Counted from the stretch's first letter, positions 1 through 8,555 are shown. The stretch is 64,000 nt of DNA from an uncultured Eubacteriales bacterium (GCA_934561055.1 CAKTFN010000006.1:1-64000); one strand, 5' to 3'. The notes: generated by a model not told the origin, from the sequence alone. A program made the numbers and translations.

Positions 1-3000
1 CCTTCGGCGGTGCAGGTTGCGGCTTTCACGGTTTCCCATTCGCCGTAGCTGTGGCCGAGAGCAGGGATTTCTTCCTGTTCAAGAAGGACTTCTCCGCAAA
101 CGGAACAATGGCTTCCCATTGAAACGCCCGTCTTTGTGCAGGTCGGTGCAACCGCCCGATCAACTTCCGGTGTATGGTCAAGCGCCTCTATAACCTCCTG
201 CTTTGTGAGAACAGTATTGCAAACTGAACAATGCGAACCTTCCGTAAGTCCGGGTTCGGTGCACGTTGCCTTTTTGCCATCATCGGTAACAACTGCGTGC
301 GGAAGTTTCTCGAGCGTTCTTATCTGTGTATCTCCGCAAACGGAGCAAATTTTCTTTTCTTCTCCTTCGGCGGTGCAGGTTGCGGCTTTCACGGTTTCCC
401 ATTCGCCGTAGCTGTGGCCGAGAGCAGGGATTTCTTCCTGAGCCGTAATTACCAATCCGCATGAGGAGCAGTGCATTCCCTGAGTATAACCCGGCTTCGT
501 GCAAGTCGCTTCGGTTGCGGCGTCAATCACATAAGCGTGATTCTTTTTCGCCTGCATCGTTCTGAAAACATTTCCGCAGACGGTACAGGTTTTCTTCAAA
601 ATTCCGTTTTCGGTGCAGGTTGCTTTTCTTTCGGTTTCCCATGAACCGTACATATGACCCGTTGCCGAAACGGTTTCCTGAGCTTTAAGAATTTCCAGGC
701 AGACAGAGCAGCGTGAGCCTTCGGTGAGACCCGTTGCGGTGCAGGTCGGTGCAACGGCAGGAACCGCTTCTGCTTTATGACCCGTTGCAGGAACGGTTTC
801 CCTTTCCTTAATTACAGTTCCGCAAATTGAGCAATGTGAGCCTTCGGTAAGACCGGAAGCCGTGCAAGTGGGCGCAACGGCAGGATCGGTAACAACGTTA
901 TGTTTGCAGCCTTCCGATCCCTTTGACTCTGTGTAACCGCAAACCGAGCAGGTCCTTTTTTCTCCGCCGCCTTCAACGGCAGTCCAATCGCCGAAGGAAT
1001 GTCCCTTTGCGGAAATTGTTTCCATGCCGGAAAGAACTGCATTGCAAACCGAGCATTTTGTTCCGGCTTTGTGGCCGTTTTCGGTACAAGTTGCCGCAAC
1101 GGCCGAAACGTTAATTTCATTGTGTCCGGTCGGCCATTTAATGTAATGCCCTGAAAGAGCCTGGTTGCAAACCGAGCAATGCGTGCCGGCGGAATAGCCG
1201 GGCTCGGTGCAAGTCGGTTCGGTTTCTTCGTCGTATACCACCGTGTGACCTTTTGCCGGAACTGAAATTGTTCCGGAATGTACCTGTCCGCAAGCCGAGC
1301 AAACGGCATTTGAAACGGTACCCGGTTCTTCGCAGGTCGGCTGTTTAATCACGGTTCCGACCCAATTATGTCCGGTTGCCGGAAGTGATTTTTGAGCAAG
1401 AAGAACAGTGTTGCAGGACGAGCAACGCTTTCCCTGCGTGAGTCCCGTTTCTTCGCAGGTCGGTGCAACGGCCGGAATGATTTCGACCGTATGGTCAAGC
1501 CGTGCGGTGATGTTTTCCATGTATGTGTCGCCGCAAAGAGAGCAGGTATATGTTGTTCCGCCGCGGCTCGTGCAGGTCGCTTCGGAAGTTACCGAAGTAT
1601 AATTATGATTGCATTCCGAAATGTTCTTTGACATAACCTTGAGGCAGACGTTACCGAAGGTTTTATAATTATCCTTATTCGGTGAAATCATGCTCATGAA
1701 TGCCTTGTCTGTTCCGAAATAGCTTTGATAATCATCGAACGATGCGTTATACATTGTTCCTTCGGTGAAGATTTTTGCATTGCTTCCGTCATACATACTG
1801 ATTTGAAGAATGACGGAAAAGACGTCGCCCTCATTGACCTCAACCGGAGTTGAAAGCTTTGCGGTGTGATAGCCGTAATAGCTTTCCGCACCGTAAGTCG
1901 TTGAAACAAGAGTACCCGAAGTCGGATAATCTGTCTGATTTTTAAGTTTATAGATATAAATTGTGTAATTCACACCGGCTTCGCTGTAAAATCCGACGTA
2001 GTTGAGTTTTTCATGGCGCTTTGCGGTGAACACGTTTGCACCGTAAGCCGATGATCTGCCGAGATTAAAAAGCGCACTGTACGAACCGGTTCCGTCGTAC
2101 TGATAAGTGTTGTCATAAATCCACTTGCTTTCGGCATCATAATATGAAACAGTTATGACTTCGCTTTCGTCATATGACATCCAGAAATAACCGTCAACAA
2201 GTTCTTTGGCGTCGGTTCCCCAGCTGTTTTTTACGAGCCAGGCGCCCTTGTTTTTCGGACGGTACTCAACGTTGAAATTTTCGATTGCGTAATTGTCGTC
2301 CCAGCCGATGATTGTAACGTCATGGTTAGTGTCGCCGTCTGACTGGGGATAGTAATAAGCGGCGCCGTTATTTTCGGTTATATTATAAAATCCCGTGTGG
2401 TTGTGATAACTCGTTTTCACGCTTCCGTACTGCATAATTGCGCGCTTGATTTTTGCCATGTTTGCGGCGGTTACATCAATTGCACTGCAATCGGTGACAC
2501 GAAATTCCGCATTGTATCTTTCGCTCTCCGCCCATTCTCCGGTCGGGAACGGATAATTCTTTTCAAAAACCGGACCGCTTCCTCTTGAATAAGCGGCAAT
2601 GCTGTCCATCCATGTTCCGCCGGCATCGAAAGCACTTTTCGTATCGGAATAAGAATAGCCGTCTGAGCTCGTCGGGTCATTCGGGTCATTCACAAGGCTG
2701 TTTTTTGCAAACCATGTGAGATGATCCTCGGAAAGGTCAATCTTTCCGTCGGCAATGCCCTTTTTGATGAGTGTGCTTTCAACGCATGACGTTGCCGCAA
2801 AAGCCCAGCAGTTTCCGTACAACAGCTGGTTTTTCACGGGGGTAACAAGACCGTCTTCCCTTGCGTCATACTTTTCGGGAACAGAAGCTGCCGCTTTCGC
2901 TCTTTTCGGCGAAGAAGAGGTTTTTGCCGAAGTCAAATCAACAACGTTTCCTTCGCTGTCTTCCCAGTGAGTTGTTCTTCCGTCTTCTTCAACAATCAAA

Positions 3001-3113
3001 AATAACCGACCGACTTCACCGTTTCCGTCCTCGGCAAAAGAAAAAACCGGGACGCAGGTCAGAAGCATGAGAACAGCCAAAATGACGCTGAGAACTTTTT
3101 TTGAATTTTTCAT
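1..3113 (-). CDS. Secreted papain-like (C1A) cysteine peptidase with Cys/His repeat tail, truncated at window edge
   Basis: The frame is open from an ATG at 3113 (RBS GGAGG, 5 nt upstream) to base 1 with no stop, so the C-terminus lies outside the window. A signal peptide occupies about residues 1-27. The papain catalytic set is visible: Q96 (VKNQ), C102 in NCWAFA, H264 in NHDVTIIGW and N296 in VKNSWG. Residues about 330-450 resemble the lectin-like domain that often follows clostridial C1A peptidases. From about residue 480 onward there are at least thirteen repeats of the form (A/P)TC-x2-G-x(5-7)-CSxC-x(13-16)-GH, giving three Cys and one His each; they could bind zinc or form disulfides. 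Bases 1-77 are identical to 364-440, so a block of about 121 residues was duplicated recently. Likely an exported or surface peptidase; substrate unknown. The call for the peptidase domain is firm, the role of the repeats is not. Confidence 0.9.
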   Translation of the reverse strand, partial: MKNSKKVLSVILAVLMLLTCVPVFSFAEDGNGEVGRLFLIVEEDGRTTHWEDSEGNVVDLTSAKTSSSPKRAKAAASVPEKYDAREDGLVTPVKNQLLYGNCWAFAATSCVESTLIKKGIADGKIDLSEDHLTWFAKNSLVNDPNDPTSSDGYSYSDTKSAFDAGGTWMDSIAAYSRGSGPVFEKNYPFPTGEWAESERYNAEFRVTDCSAIDVTAANMAKIKRAIMQYGSVKTSYHNHTGFYNITENNGAAYYYPQSDGDTNHDVTIIGWDDNYAIENFNVEYRPKNKGAWLVKNSWGTDAKELVDGYFWMSYDESEVITVSYYDAESKWIYDNTYQYDGTGSYSALFNLGRSSAYGANVFTAKRHEKLNYVGFYSEAGVNYTIYIYKLKNQTDYPTSGTLVSTTYGAESYYGYHTAKLSTPVEVNEGDVFSVILQISMYDGSNAKIFTEGTMYNASFDDYQSYFGTDKAFMSMISPNKDNYKTFGNVCLKVMSKNISECNHNYTSVTSEATCTSRGGTTYTCSLCGDTYMENITARLDHTVEIIPAVAPTCEETGLTQGKRCSSCNTVLLAQKSLPATGHNWVGTVIKQPTCEEPGTVSNAVCSACGQVHSGTISVPAKGHTVVYDEETEPTCTEPGYSAGTHCSVCNQALSGHYIKWPTGHNEINVSAVAATCTENGHKAGTKCSVCNAVLSGMETISAKGHSFGDWTAVEGGGEKRTCSVCGYTESKGSEGCKHNVVTDPAVAPTCTASGLTEGSHCSICGTVIKERETVPATGHKAEAVPAVAPTCTATGLTEGSRCSVCLEILKAQETVSATGHMYGSWETERKATCTENGILKKTCTVCGNVFRTMQAKKNHAYVIDAATEATCTKPGYTQGMHCSSCGLVITAQEEIPALGHSYGEWETVKAATCTAEGEEKKICSVCGDTQIRTLEKLPHAVVTDDGKKATCTEPGLTEGSHCSVCNTVLTKQEVIEALDHTPEVDRAVAPTCTKTGVSMGSHCSVCGEVLLEQEEIPALGHSYGEWETVKAATCTAE

Positions 3114-3145
3114 GTCTACCTCCGTTGTTATATTCTAAGAGTAAA

Positions 3146-3180
3146 AAAGAATCATTGTCAAAAGATGACAAAGATTCTTT
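3146..3180 (-). promoter_or_regulatory. Leader hairpin with U-run before the peptidase gene
   Basis: Two 15-nt arms (3146-3160 and 3166-3180) are complementary except for one position, with a 5-nt loop. Read on the minus strand the hairpin is followed by a run of T (about 3143-3148), like an intrinsic terminator, and it lies between the promoter and the RBS of the peptidase. It may attenuate transcription or stabilise the leader. Function is inferred only. Confidence 0.5.
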
Positions 3181-3197
3181 CTTTTGCCCTCGTTCGG

Positions 3198-3227
3198 ATT
3201 ATACTAAATGCAAAGAAGGCTTGTCAA
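3198..3227 (-). promoter_or_regulatory. SigA-type promoter of the peptidase gene
   Basis: On the minus strand TTGACA (3222-3227) and TATAAT (3198-3203) are both perfect, separated by 18 bp, about 85 bp upstream of the start codon at 3113. Confidence 0.8.
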
Positions 3228-3570
3228 TATTTGTTTAGAAATTTTGAAGTATTTATTAATAAATTACGTCAATTTTTGTGAAAAAATTAAAAATATGTTT
3301 CATTTTGTTCGATTCGGAAAGTCGAAAAATTTTTCGTTGCTCTTTTTGGACTTTGAACAAAAAATCCCTTTGAAACAACGGTTGTTTTCCGTCATTTCAA
3401 AGGAACCTGAAATTTTAAAAAATCAGATTTTTCTCCGATTGTTTTGAGTTCAAAATGAGCCTCGGAATTTTTGATTCGTTCTTTTCCTTTCTTCCGCTTG
3501 CAAAAGCGTTGATTGCGAAAACCATGCTTCATTTTCTCGGATTTTTGATTCGTTGTCTATCAAGAATCGG
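3228..3570. other. Intergenic stretch without a supported gene
   Basis: A+T-rich spacer between the peptidase promoter and the tRNA terminator. It contains one 9-bp hairpin (CCTTTGAAA at about 3366 with TTTCAAAGG near 3400) without a clear T-run. A plus-strand frame of 79 codons exists here but has no RBS and no recognisable similarity, so it is not called. Confidence 0.5.
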
Positions 3571-3607
3571 AAAGAAAAAGCCACCGTAATAATCAAAATT
3601 ACGGTGG
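3571..3607 (-). terminator. Intrinsic terminator of the tRNA-Ala gene
   Basis: Perfect 10-bp stem CCACCGTAAT/ATTACGGTGG (3581-3607) with a 7-nt loop; on the minus strand it is followed by CTTTTTCTTT (3571-3580), just past the 3' end of the tRNA. Confidence 0.85.
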
Positions 3608-3612
3608 ACTTA

Positions 3613-3689
3613 TGGTGGACCTGAAGAGATTCGAACTCTCGACCTCTCGGATGCGAACCGAACGCTCTCCCTAACTGAGCTACAGGCCC
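3613..3689 (-). tRNA. tRNA-Ala (anticodon CGC)
   Basis: The minus strand folds into a full cloverleaf. The acceptor stem GGGCCTG/CAGGTCC carries the G3:U70 wobble that is the identity element of tRNA-Ala. The D stem is GCTC/GAGC, the anticodon loop TTCGCAT (anticodon CGC, plus-strand 3653-3655), and the T arm contains TTCGAAT. The 3' CCA is encoded (3613-3615). It has its own promoter and terminator and is transcribed alone. Confidence 0.96.
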
Positions 3690-3705
3690 TCATGCTCTGG
3701 AAGGT

Positions 3706-3734
3706 ATTATACACCGCCGAAGAAAAAATTGCAA
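3706..3734 (-). promoter_or_regulatory. SigA-type promoter of tRNA-Ala
   Basis: Minus-strand TTGCAA (3729-3734), 17-bp spacer, TATAAT (3706-3711), with the -10 box about 17 bp before the mature 5' end. The -35 box lies inside the inverted repeat of the preceding feoB terminator. Confidence 0.75.
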
Positions 3735-3754
3735 GAGGAACAAGCAATTTTTTC
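3722..3754 (-). terminator. Probable terminator of the first feoAB operon
   Basis: Perfect 11-bp inverted repeat GAAAAAATTGC / GCAATTTTTTC with an 11-nt loop, ending in T residues on the minus strand, 25 bp after the feoB stop codon. The stem is A/T rich, so efficiency may be moderate. Confidence 0.6.
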
Positions 3755-3778
3755 TTTCTTTTCAGAGCCGATTAAAAG

Positions 3779-5884
3779 TCAAACAGAACCGAAAACCAGG
3801 TTCACCAAAAAGCAGAGAACAACGCCGTATGCCGTCGGAAGCAGGAACGAAAGAACCGTCCATTTGAAACTTTTTGTTTCCTTGAAAATCGTCAAAAGTG
3901 TTGTTGAACACGGAAAGTGCATCAACGAAAAGAGAATGAAGCATATCCCGGTAACCGCCGTCCATCCGTTTTGCGAAAGCACCGAATAAACCGATGAAAG
4001 GTCGGCCGCATCGCAAAGAACACCCTGCGACGTATAACACATCAGCGCAACCGGAAGCACAATTTCATTCGCCGGAAAACCGAGAATGAACGCAAGAAGA
4101 ATAACTCCATCAAGACCGACAAGTCTTCCCGGAAAATCAAGGAACGACGAAACATACGAAACAACCGCCGAGTTTCCGATTTTTATGTTCGCAAGAAGCC
4201 AAATGAGAAGACCCATCGGAGCCGAAACGCAAACCGCCCTTGAAAGCACAAAAAGAGTTCGGTCAAAGACGGAGCGGACGAGTACCGATCCGATTTTCGG
4301 AACACGGTACGGCGGCATTTCAAGCGTAAACGCCGAGCTTTCGCCCTTCAGAACGGTTTTTGAAAGAAGCCGGGACGCGGAAAACGTTGCAAGAACGCTC
4401 AAAAGGATTACTGCGGTCAAAATCAGTGCGGAAAAAAACGGCTTCACCGCCGCCGAAAGCGAAGCGGAAAAGAACATTGAAATGATTGCGATAATCGTCG
4501 GGAAGCGCCCGTTGCATGGCATAAAAGCGTTCGTGAGAATCGCAATGAGCCGTTCCCGCTTCGAGTCGATAATTCTGCATCCAACAACCCCGGCGGCATT
4601 GCATCCGAGACCCATACACATGCAAAGACTCTGCTTTCCGCAGGCGTTGCACTTCTTAAAGCAATGGTCAAGATTAAACGCAACACGCGGAAGATAGCCG
4701 AAATCTTCAAGAAGAGTGAAAAGCGGAAAGAAAATCGCCATCGGCGGAAGCATAACCGAAACCACCCATGCCATTGTTTTATACACCCCGTCAACGAGCG
4801 GTTCGGTAATCCACCACGCGGCTCCGATTTTTTCAAGAACGCCTCTGAGCTTTTCACCGAGCGAAAACAAAAAGTGCGAAAGCAGTTCACTCGGATAATT
4901 AGCCGCATAAATCGTGATGAAAAGAACAAGCGCAAGCAAAAGGAGCATCACGGGAATTCCCGTTTTCGCACCGGTGAAAACTTTGTCAAGCTTTCGGTCA
5001 AGGCCGTCATTGCGTTTTTCCCCGTCAACACAGAGTTTTGAAATACCGTTTGCCTTTGAAAGGAGAGAAAGCGTTATACTGTCTTTGAGAAGATCTCCGG
5101 TAGGATAATGCTTTGAAAGCAGCTCTTTTGCTTCATATACGCTTTTTGAAAGAGAAGCATTCTCTTTAATTTTTCCGTTCTTTTTTTCAAACGATTCTCT
5201 GAAACTTTCGTCGCCGAAAAGAAGCTGGACTTTCAAAAACCGGGAGTTCTTTCCGTCAATTCCTTCAATACTTTCAATCGCGGTTTCAACCGCTGTGTCA
5301 TAAGAAAACGGAAGACGGTAATTTTCATCTTTTCCGCTTTCCTCAAAAATTTTTTCTTTGAGCTTTTCAAGCCCTTTTTTGTTTTTTGCGTCGGTGAGAA
5401 CAACGGGAACACCGAGCATTTTTTCAAGCTTTTTTTCGTTGATTTTTATGTTCTTTTTTTCTGCCTCGTCCGCAAGATTGAGACAGACGACAACCCGACC
5501 CGTCACCTCAAGAACCTGAAGGACAAGAGATAGGCTCCTTTCAAGCGTTGTGCAATCGCAAACAACAACTGCGGCGTCGATTTTTTCAAAACAAAGAAAA
5601 TCCCGTGCAACGCTTTCCTCTTTTGAATGGGGAAAAAGCGAATATGTTCCCGGAAGATCAACGAGAGAAAACGTTTCTCCGTTATGCGAAAATTCTCCGA
5701 CGGCCGAGGTTACCGTTTTTCCCGGCCAATTTCCCGTGTGTTGGCGCAGTCCGGTGAGTGCATTGAAAACCGTGCTTTTTCCGACATTCGGATTTCCCGC
5801 AAGCGCAATTACCTTTTTTTCTTCGGAAAGAAAAAGCGTTTTTTGCGCGGCATTTTTTCCGGTTGACGCTCCGGAAAGACCCAT
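3779..5884 (-). CDS. feoB: Ferrous iron transporter FeoB (first locus)
   Basis: Membrane GTP-gated Fe(II) importer. The N-terminal G domain shows G1 GNPNVGKS (about residues 30-37), G3 DLPGTYSL and G4 NLAD, followed by a C-terminal membrane part with about eight to ten hydrophobic segments. A Cys-rich stretch (CNACGKQSLCMCMGLGC) lies where other FeoB proteins have the GCG(V/I)P gate motif, so this belongs to the FeoB type often seen in Clostridia that differs from the classical one encoded at 36917-39427. The ATG at 5884 is chosen because GGCGGTGG precedes it by about 5 nt; a GTG three codons upstream is possible. About 701 aa, normal length. It lies 13 bp after feoA and shares its transcript. 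Confidence 0.9.
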   Translation of the reverse strand: MGLSGASTGKNAAQKTLFLSEEKKVIALAGNPNVGKSTVFNALTGLRQHTGNWPGKTVTSAVGEFSHNGETFSLVDLPGTYSLFPHSKEESVARDFLCFEKIDAAVVVCDCTTLERSLSLVLQVLEVTGRVVVCLNLADEAEKKNIKINEKKLEKMLGVPVVLTDAKNKKGLEKLKEKIFEESGKDENYRLPFSYDTAVETAIESIEGIDGKNSRFLKVQLLFGDESFRESFEKKNGKIKENASLSKSVYEAKELLSKHYPTGDLLKDSITLSLLSKANGISKLCVDGEKRNDGLDRKLDKVFTGAKTGIPVMLLLLALVLFITIYAANYPSELLSHFLFSLGEKLRGVLEKIGAAWWITEPLVDGVYKTMAWVVSVMLPPMAIFFPLFTLLEDFGYLPRVAFNLDHCFKKCNACGKQSLCMCMGLGCNAAGVVGCRIIDSKRERLIAILTNAFMPCNGRFPTIIAIISMFFSASLSAAVKPFFSALILTAVILLSVLATFSASRLLSKTVLKGESSAFTLEMPPYRVPKIGSVLVRSVFDRTLFVLSRAVCVSAPMGLLIWLLANIKIGNSAVVSYVSSFLDFPGRLVGLDGVILLAFILGFPANEIVLPVALMCYTSQGVLCDAADLSSVYSVLSQNGWTAVTGICFILFSLMHFPCSTTLLTIFKETKSFKWTVLSFLLPTAYGVVLCFLVNLVFGSV

Positions 5885-5897
5885 GAAAACCACCGCC

Positions 5898-6119
5898 TCA
5901 ATATATGATTATTCCGTCGGCATCCTCATTGCGGATTGCAATGACGGCGTCTTTAATGAGATAAGCCTTGATATCCCCGAAAAAACTTTTTTGAAGGCAG
6001 GAAACAACCGTTCCCGGAACAATTCCCAACTCCTGAAACCGTCGTCGCATTGCCCCTTCGGTCAGAATGTTCCAAACCGTGCTTTGCTCTCCCGGAAGAA
6101 GGACTGAAAGAGCTTTCAT
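5898..6119 (-). CDS. feoA: FeoA-type SH3-like protein (first locus)
   Basis: Small cytosolic partner of FeoB, about 73 aa, with the FeoA pattern of a hydrophobic start, a central RRRFQELGIVPGT stretch and a C-terminal IAIRNEDADGI element. FeoA proteins bind or modulate FeoB. Two ATGs are close together; the one at 6119 is preferred because AAAGG lies 9 nt upstream of it, whereas it is too close to the ATG at 6128. The gene ends 13 bp before feoB. No copy of the palindrome found at the second feo locus is visible upstream, so the two loci may be regulated differently. Confidence 0.82.
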   Translation of the reverse strand: MKALSVLLPGEQSTVWNILTEGAMRRRFQELGIVPGTVVSCLQKSFFGDIKAYLIKDAVIAIRNEDADGIIIY

Positions 6120-6262
6120 TCTTTTCATCCTTTCTTTTTTTGCTCATTATCATCATACGCACAAGAAAAAGGAAGGTGAAAAAGTTTTTGCGGTACTGAT
6201 TTAAGTTTGTTCTTCAACCGCACGGGTTTCTTTTTGAATTTACGTCCGACCGCTGTGCCGAA

Positions 6263-6292
6263 GGTACTTTTGTTTCAACAGACAAAAGTACC
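6263..6292. repeat. Perfect 11-bp inverted repeat in the feoA / 6432 intergenic region
   Basis: GGTACTTTTGT (6263-6273) and ACAAAAGTACC (6282-6292) flank an 8-nt loop. There is no T-run on either side. The 300-bp region 6129-6431 holds no supported gene; the repeat could be an operator, a weak bidirectional hairpin, or one copy of a dispersed genomic repeat. Confidence 0.5.
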
Positions 6293-6392
6293 CTCTCAAA
6301 GCAGTGCCCCATAAACGCCTCAAACCGATTTTGATTGTTCATAAAACTTTTTTGATTGTTTCATCTTTTTAATGCGTTGTTAATGTTTAATC

Positions 6393-6401
6393 TGTTATAA
6401 T
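6393..6401 (+). promoter_or_regulatory. Extended -10 promoter element
   Basis: TGTTATAAT (TGn plus a perfect TATAAT at 6396-6401) lies 31 bp before the ATG of the next gene. No good -35 box is present at 16-18 bp, which fits an extended -10 promoter. Confidence 0.5.
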
Positions 6402-6431
6402 TGTTTTTAATAAGCCCGAAGGAGGTAAAAA

Positions 6432-7244
6432 ATGAAAAGAAATTACGATTATTGCGAACATATTGAACGCATTATGAAAGAAAAAGGCTCGTCTCCCCTC
6501 ACCTTCGTTTTTAAAAGGCGTGTTCTTGAGGAAATGGACGAAAGAACAAACGAAGTTTCAAAACGCGGTCTTTCGGACGAAAAGGTTCTTCACGACCTAA
6601 TCATCGACGAATTCGGCGAAAAGAAAGTTCTTTCCGACTACGAAAAATATTTACAGGAAATCAAAGAAAAAAAACAGCTCAAGGCTGCTCCGATCGTCTG
6701 CGCCGCCGTGATGCTTCTTTCCGTTGCGGTCTATCTCATCATCGGCTTTACTTCCGATTTTTGGCATCCGACGTGGCTCATCATTGAAGGCGCGGCAACA
6801 GCGGTTTTCATCGGTCTGATGCTTTTCGGAGTTTCGCTCCTTCATCGTCATCACTTTTTATATTTTCTTCTTCGGCTTCTTGTTGCCGGGAGCGTTATGG
6901 TTCTTTCTCAATTTGTTTTTCTCGTTCTCAGAATACCCTTCGGCATTGAAAATGCATACCTCGTTTTTCTCGGTGCGCTCGGTCTGATGTTTGTCACGGA
7001 CTTCATTCTCGCCGCGGCAACGAAGCAAAGACTTCTGATTCTCAATGCTCTCGTAACCGTTCCGGTTCTCGCCGCTTTCGTATATGTTATTCTCGGCCTT
7101 CTTCATGTCATTTCATGGTGGCCGTGGCGGTTCATTTTTCTCGGTGCGGTTTTCTGTGATTTGTTAATCATTCTCGGTGTTCTTGCCCACAACAAAAAAT
7201 ACAGCTACAAACCGGAGGTTGAAGATTCATGGAAAGAAAACTGA
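6432..7244 (+). CDS. Membrane protein with DUF1700-like N-terminus, function unknown
   Basis: 270 aa with a perfect AGGAGG RBS. Residues 1-85 are charged and predicted helical (SKRGLSDEKVLHDLIIDEFG), resembling the cytosolic prefix of DUF1700/permease-prefix proteins. They are followed by about six to seven hydrophobic segments from residue 88 to 255 and a short polar tail. The end overlaps the next gene by 16 bp, so both are co-transcribed. No catalytic motif is seen and no function is assigned; a role in membrane lipid or envelope biology is only suggested by the neighbour. Confidence 0.75.
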   Translation: MKRNYDYCEHIERIMKEKGSSPLTFVFKRRVLEEMDERTNEVSKRGLSDEKVLHDLIIDEFGEKKVLSDYEKYLQEIKEKKQLKAAPIVCAAVMLLSVAVYLIIGFTSDFWHPTWLIIEGAATAVFIGLMLFGVSLLHRHHFLYFLLRLLVAGSVMVLSQFVFLVLRIPFGIENAYLVFLGALGLMFVTDFILAAATKQRLLILNALVTVPVLAAFVYVILGLLHVISWWPWRFIFLGAVFCDLLIILGVLAHNKKYSYKPEVEDSWKEN

Positions 7245-8509
7245 AAGCCGAACTTTGGGATAAGATGCATTATCTTTTCCGTGATTTCAACGACAGAATG
7301 GTTCACGTTGAACTGCGCTATGACTTTGAAATTGACATTGAAACACTTAAAACGGTCATCATCTGCTTTCTTGAAAAAGCACCCGTTCTTCACTCCTCTT
7401 TCAGAGACATCAAGCTCAAAGCATACTGGAAAGTCAAAGATTACCGCATTGACGACGTTCTTCTGGTTTCCCGCCCGGAAAACCTTGAAGAAGCTGTCAA
7501 CGAATTTTTAACCGGATATATTCCGCCGGAAAGCGACCTTCAAATTCGCTTCGCCGTTTTCTTTCATGACGGCGGTTCGGTTCTCTGCATTGTTGAAAAC
7601 CATATGTGCATGGACGGCGGTGACTTCAAATATTTTCTCAAAGCGCTCTGCAAAGGCTATAACGAATATTCGGAGAAAAAAATCAGTCCTCTCGGTCTCA
7701 AAAACGGCTCCCGCTCGTTTGAAGAAGTCTATGACGACTTTTCAAAAACAGAAAAGAAAATGGCGGAAAATCTTTATAAAAACGTCTGTGCAAAAGACGA
7801 CCACTGTTTTCCGTTCACGGAAAACAACATCCGCGACCGTTCTTTCATTGCAAAAAGAAAAATTGAAAAGGAACGCTTTTCTCTCCTTCGCAAAAGCGGA
7901 AAGGCACTCGGTGCAACGGTCAACGACGTTCTTGTTGCCGCATATTTTCAGTCACTTTACGAGCTTGCAAACTATGATGAAAGCGACAGCGTGACAATTT
8001 CATGTGCGATCGACCTTCGCCGCCACATGAAGGAAACCGATGACACCGGAATTACGAACCAAACAGCATTCATGCAATGCAGTATTCCTCACCTCGGAAA
8101 GGACATTTTTGAAACACTCGAATTCACGAAAAAAAGCGTTGAAAAATTCAAGAACGACAAATTCATGGGTCTTTACGGACTTCCGCTTTTAAAACTCGGC
8201 TACAGCATTATGCCGCAGGCAGTTTCGGAAGAAATTATCAAAATCGGTTACTCAAATCCGCTCCTCGCAATGAGCAACATCGGAATTCTCGAACAGGATA
8301 AGCTTTTGCTTTCCGGCCATGCTCCTTATGACGGTTTCATGACCGGAGCGGTGAAGTATAAACCGTATGCCCTTCTTTCCGCAACCTCGCTCGGCGGAGA
8401 GCTTACTCTTTCAATGTGCGTCAGGGGAAACGAAGAAGATGAAAAAATTGTTTCAAAGTTTTTTGACCTTATGGAAAAGAACATTGAAATTATTACAAAA
8501 AGAATGTGA
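7229..8509 (+). CDS. Condensation/alcohol-acyltransferase-superfamily protein
   Basis: 426 aa. It carries an H-x3-D-G motif (HMCMDG, H125-G130), the active-site signature of CoA-dependent acyltransferases such as NRPS condensation domains, wax ester synthases and alcohol acetyltransferases, and a second-half element (SCAIDLRRHM) in the position of the structural motif of this superfamily. There are no carrier-protein or adenylation domains nearby, so a free-standing acyltransferase acting on a small molecule or lipid is likelier than a peptide synthetase. The ATG lies 10 nt after GGAGG inside the end of the upstream membrane-protein gene. Substrate unknown. Confidence 0.75.
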   Translation: MERKLKAELWDKMHYLFRDFNDRMVHVELRYDFEIDIETLKTVIICFLEKAPVLHSSFRDIKLKAYWKVKDYRIDDVLLVSRPENLEEAVNEFLTGYIPPESDLQIRFAVFFHDGGSVLCIVENHMCMDGGDFKYFLKALCKGYNEYSEKKISPLGLKNGSRSFEEVYDDFSKTEKKMAENLYKNVCAKDDHCFPFTENNIRDRSFIAKRKIEKERFSLLRKSGKALGATVNDVLVAAYFQSLYELANYDESDSVTISCAIDLRRHMKETDDTGITNQTAFMQCSIPHLGKDIFETLEFTKKSVEKFKNDKFMGLYGLPLLKLGYSIMPQAVSEEIIKIGYSNPLLAMSNIGILEQDKLLLSGHAPYDGFMTGAVKYKPYALLSATSLGGELTLSMCVRGNEEDEKIVSKFFDLMEKNIEIITKRM

Positions 8510-8526
8510 AATTTTCACAAAAATTC

Positions 8527-8555
8527 TTGACATGGGTGGTAAAAAATAGTACGCT
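8527..8555 (+). promoter_or_regulatory. Possible promoter of the aconitase X operon
   Basis: TTGACA (8527-8532) is perfect; 17 bp later lies TACGCT, a poor -10 box. A small hairpin (ACTCCG/CGGAGT, 8592-8610) and the RBS AAAGGGAGG follow in the leader. Confidence 0.4.

Noticed and set aside
1..1660. Regularly spaced repeats that could suggest a CRISPR array
   Set aside because: The repeats translate in one frame as Cys/His protein repeats, vary in length and sequence, and have no unique spacers of constant size.
3208..3447. Open plus-strand frame of 79 codons in the spacer before the tRNA
   Set aside because: No ribosome binding site, overlaps the peptidase promoter, and the composition is that of A+T-rich spacer with Phe/Lys/Leu runs.
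4086..4697. 203-codon plus-strand frame opposite feoB
   Set aside because: It lies fully antisense to a convincing feoB, has no RBS and is Arg/Ser-rich as expected of a shadow frame. The same holds for the long antisense frames in spoVD, murA, livK and the glycosidase gene.
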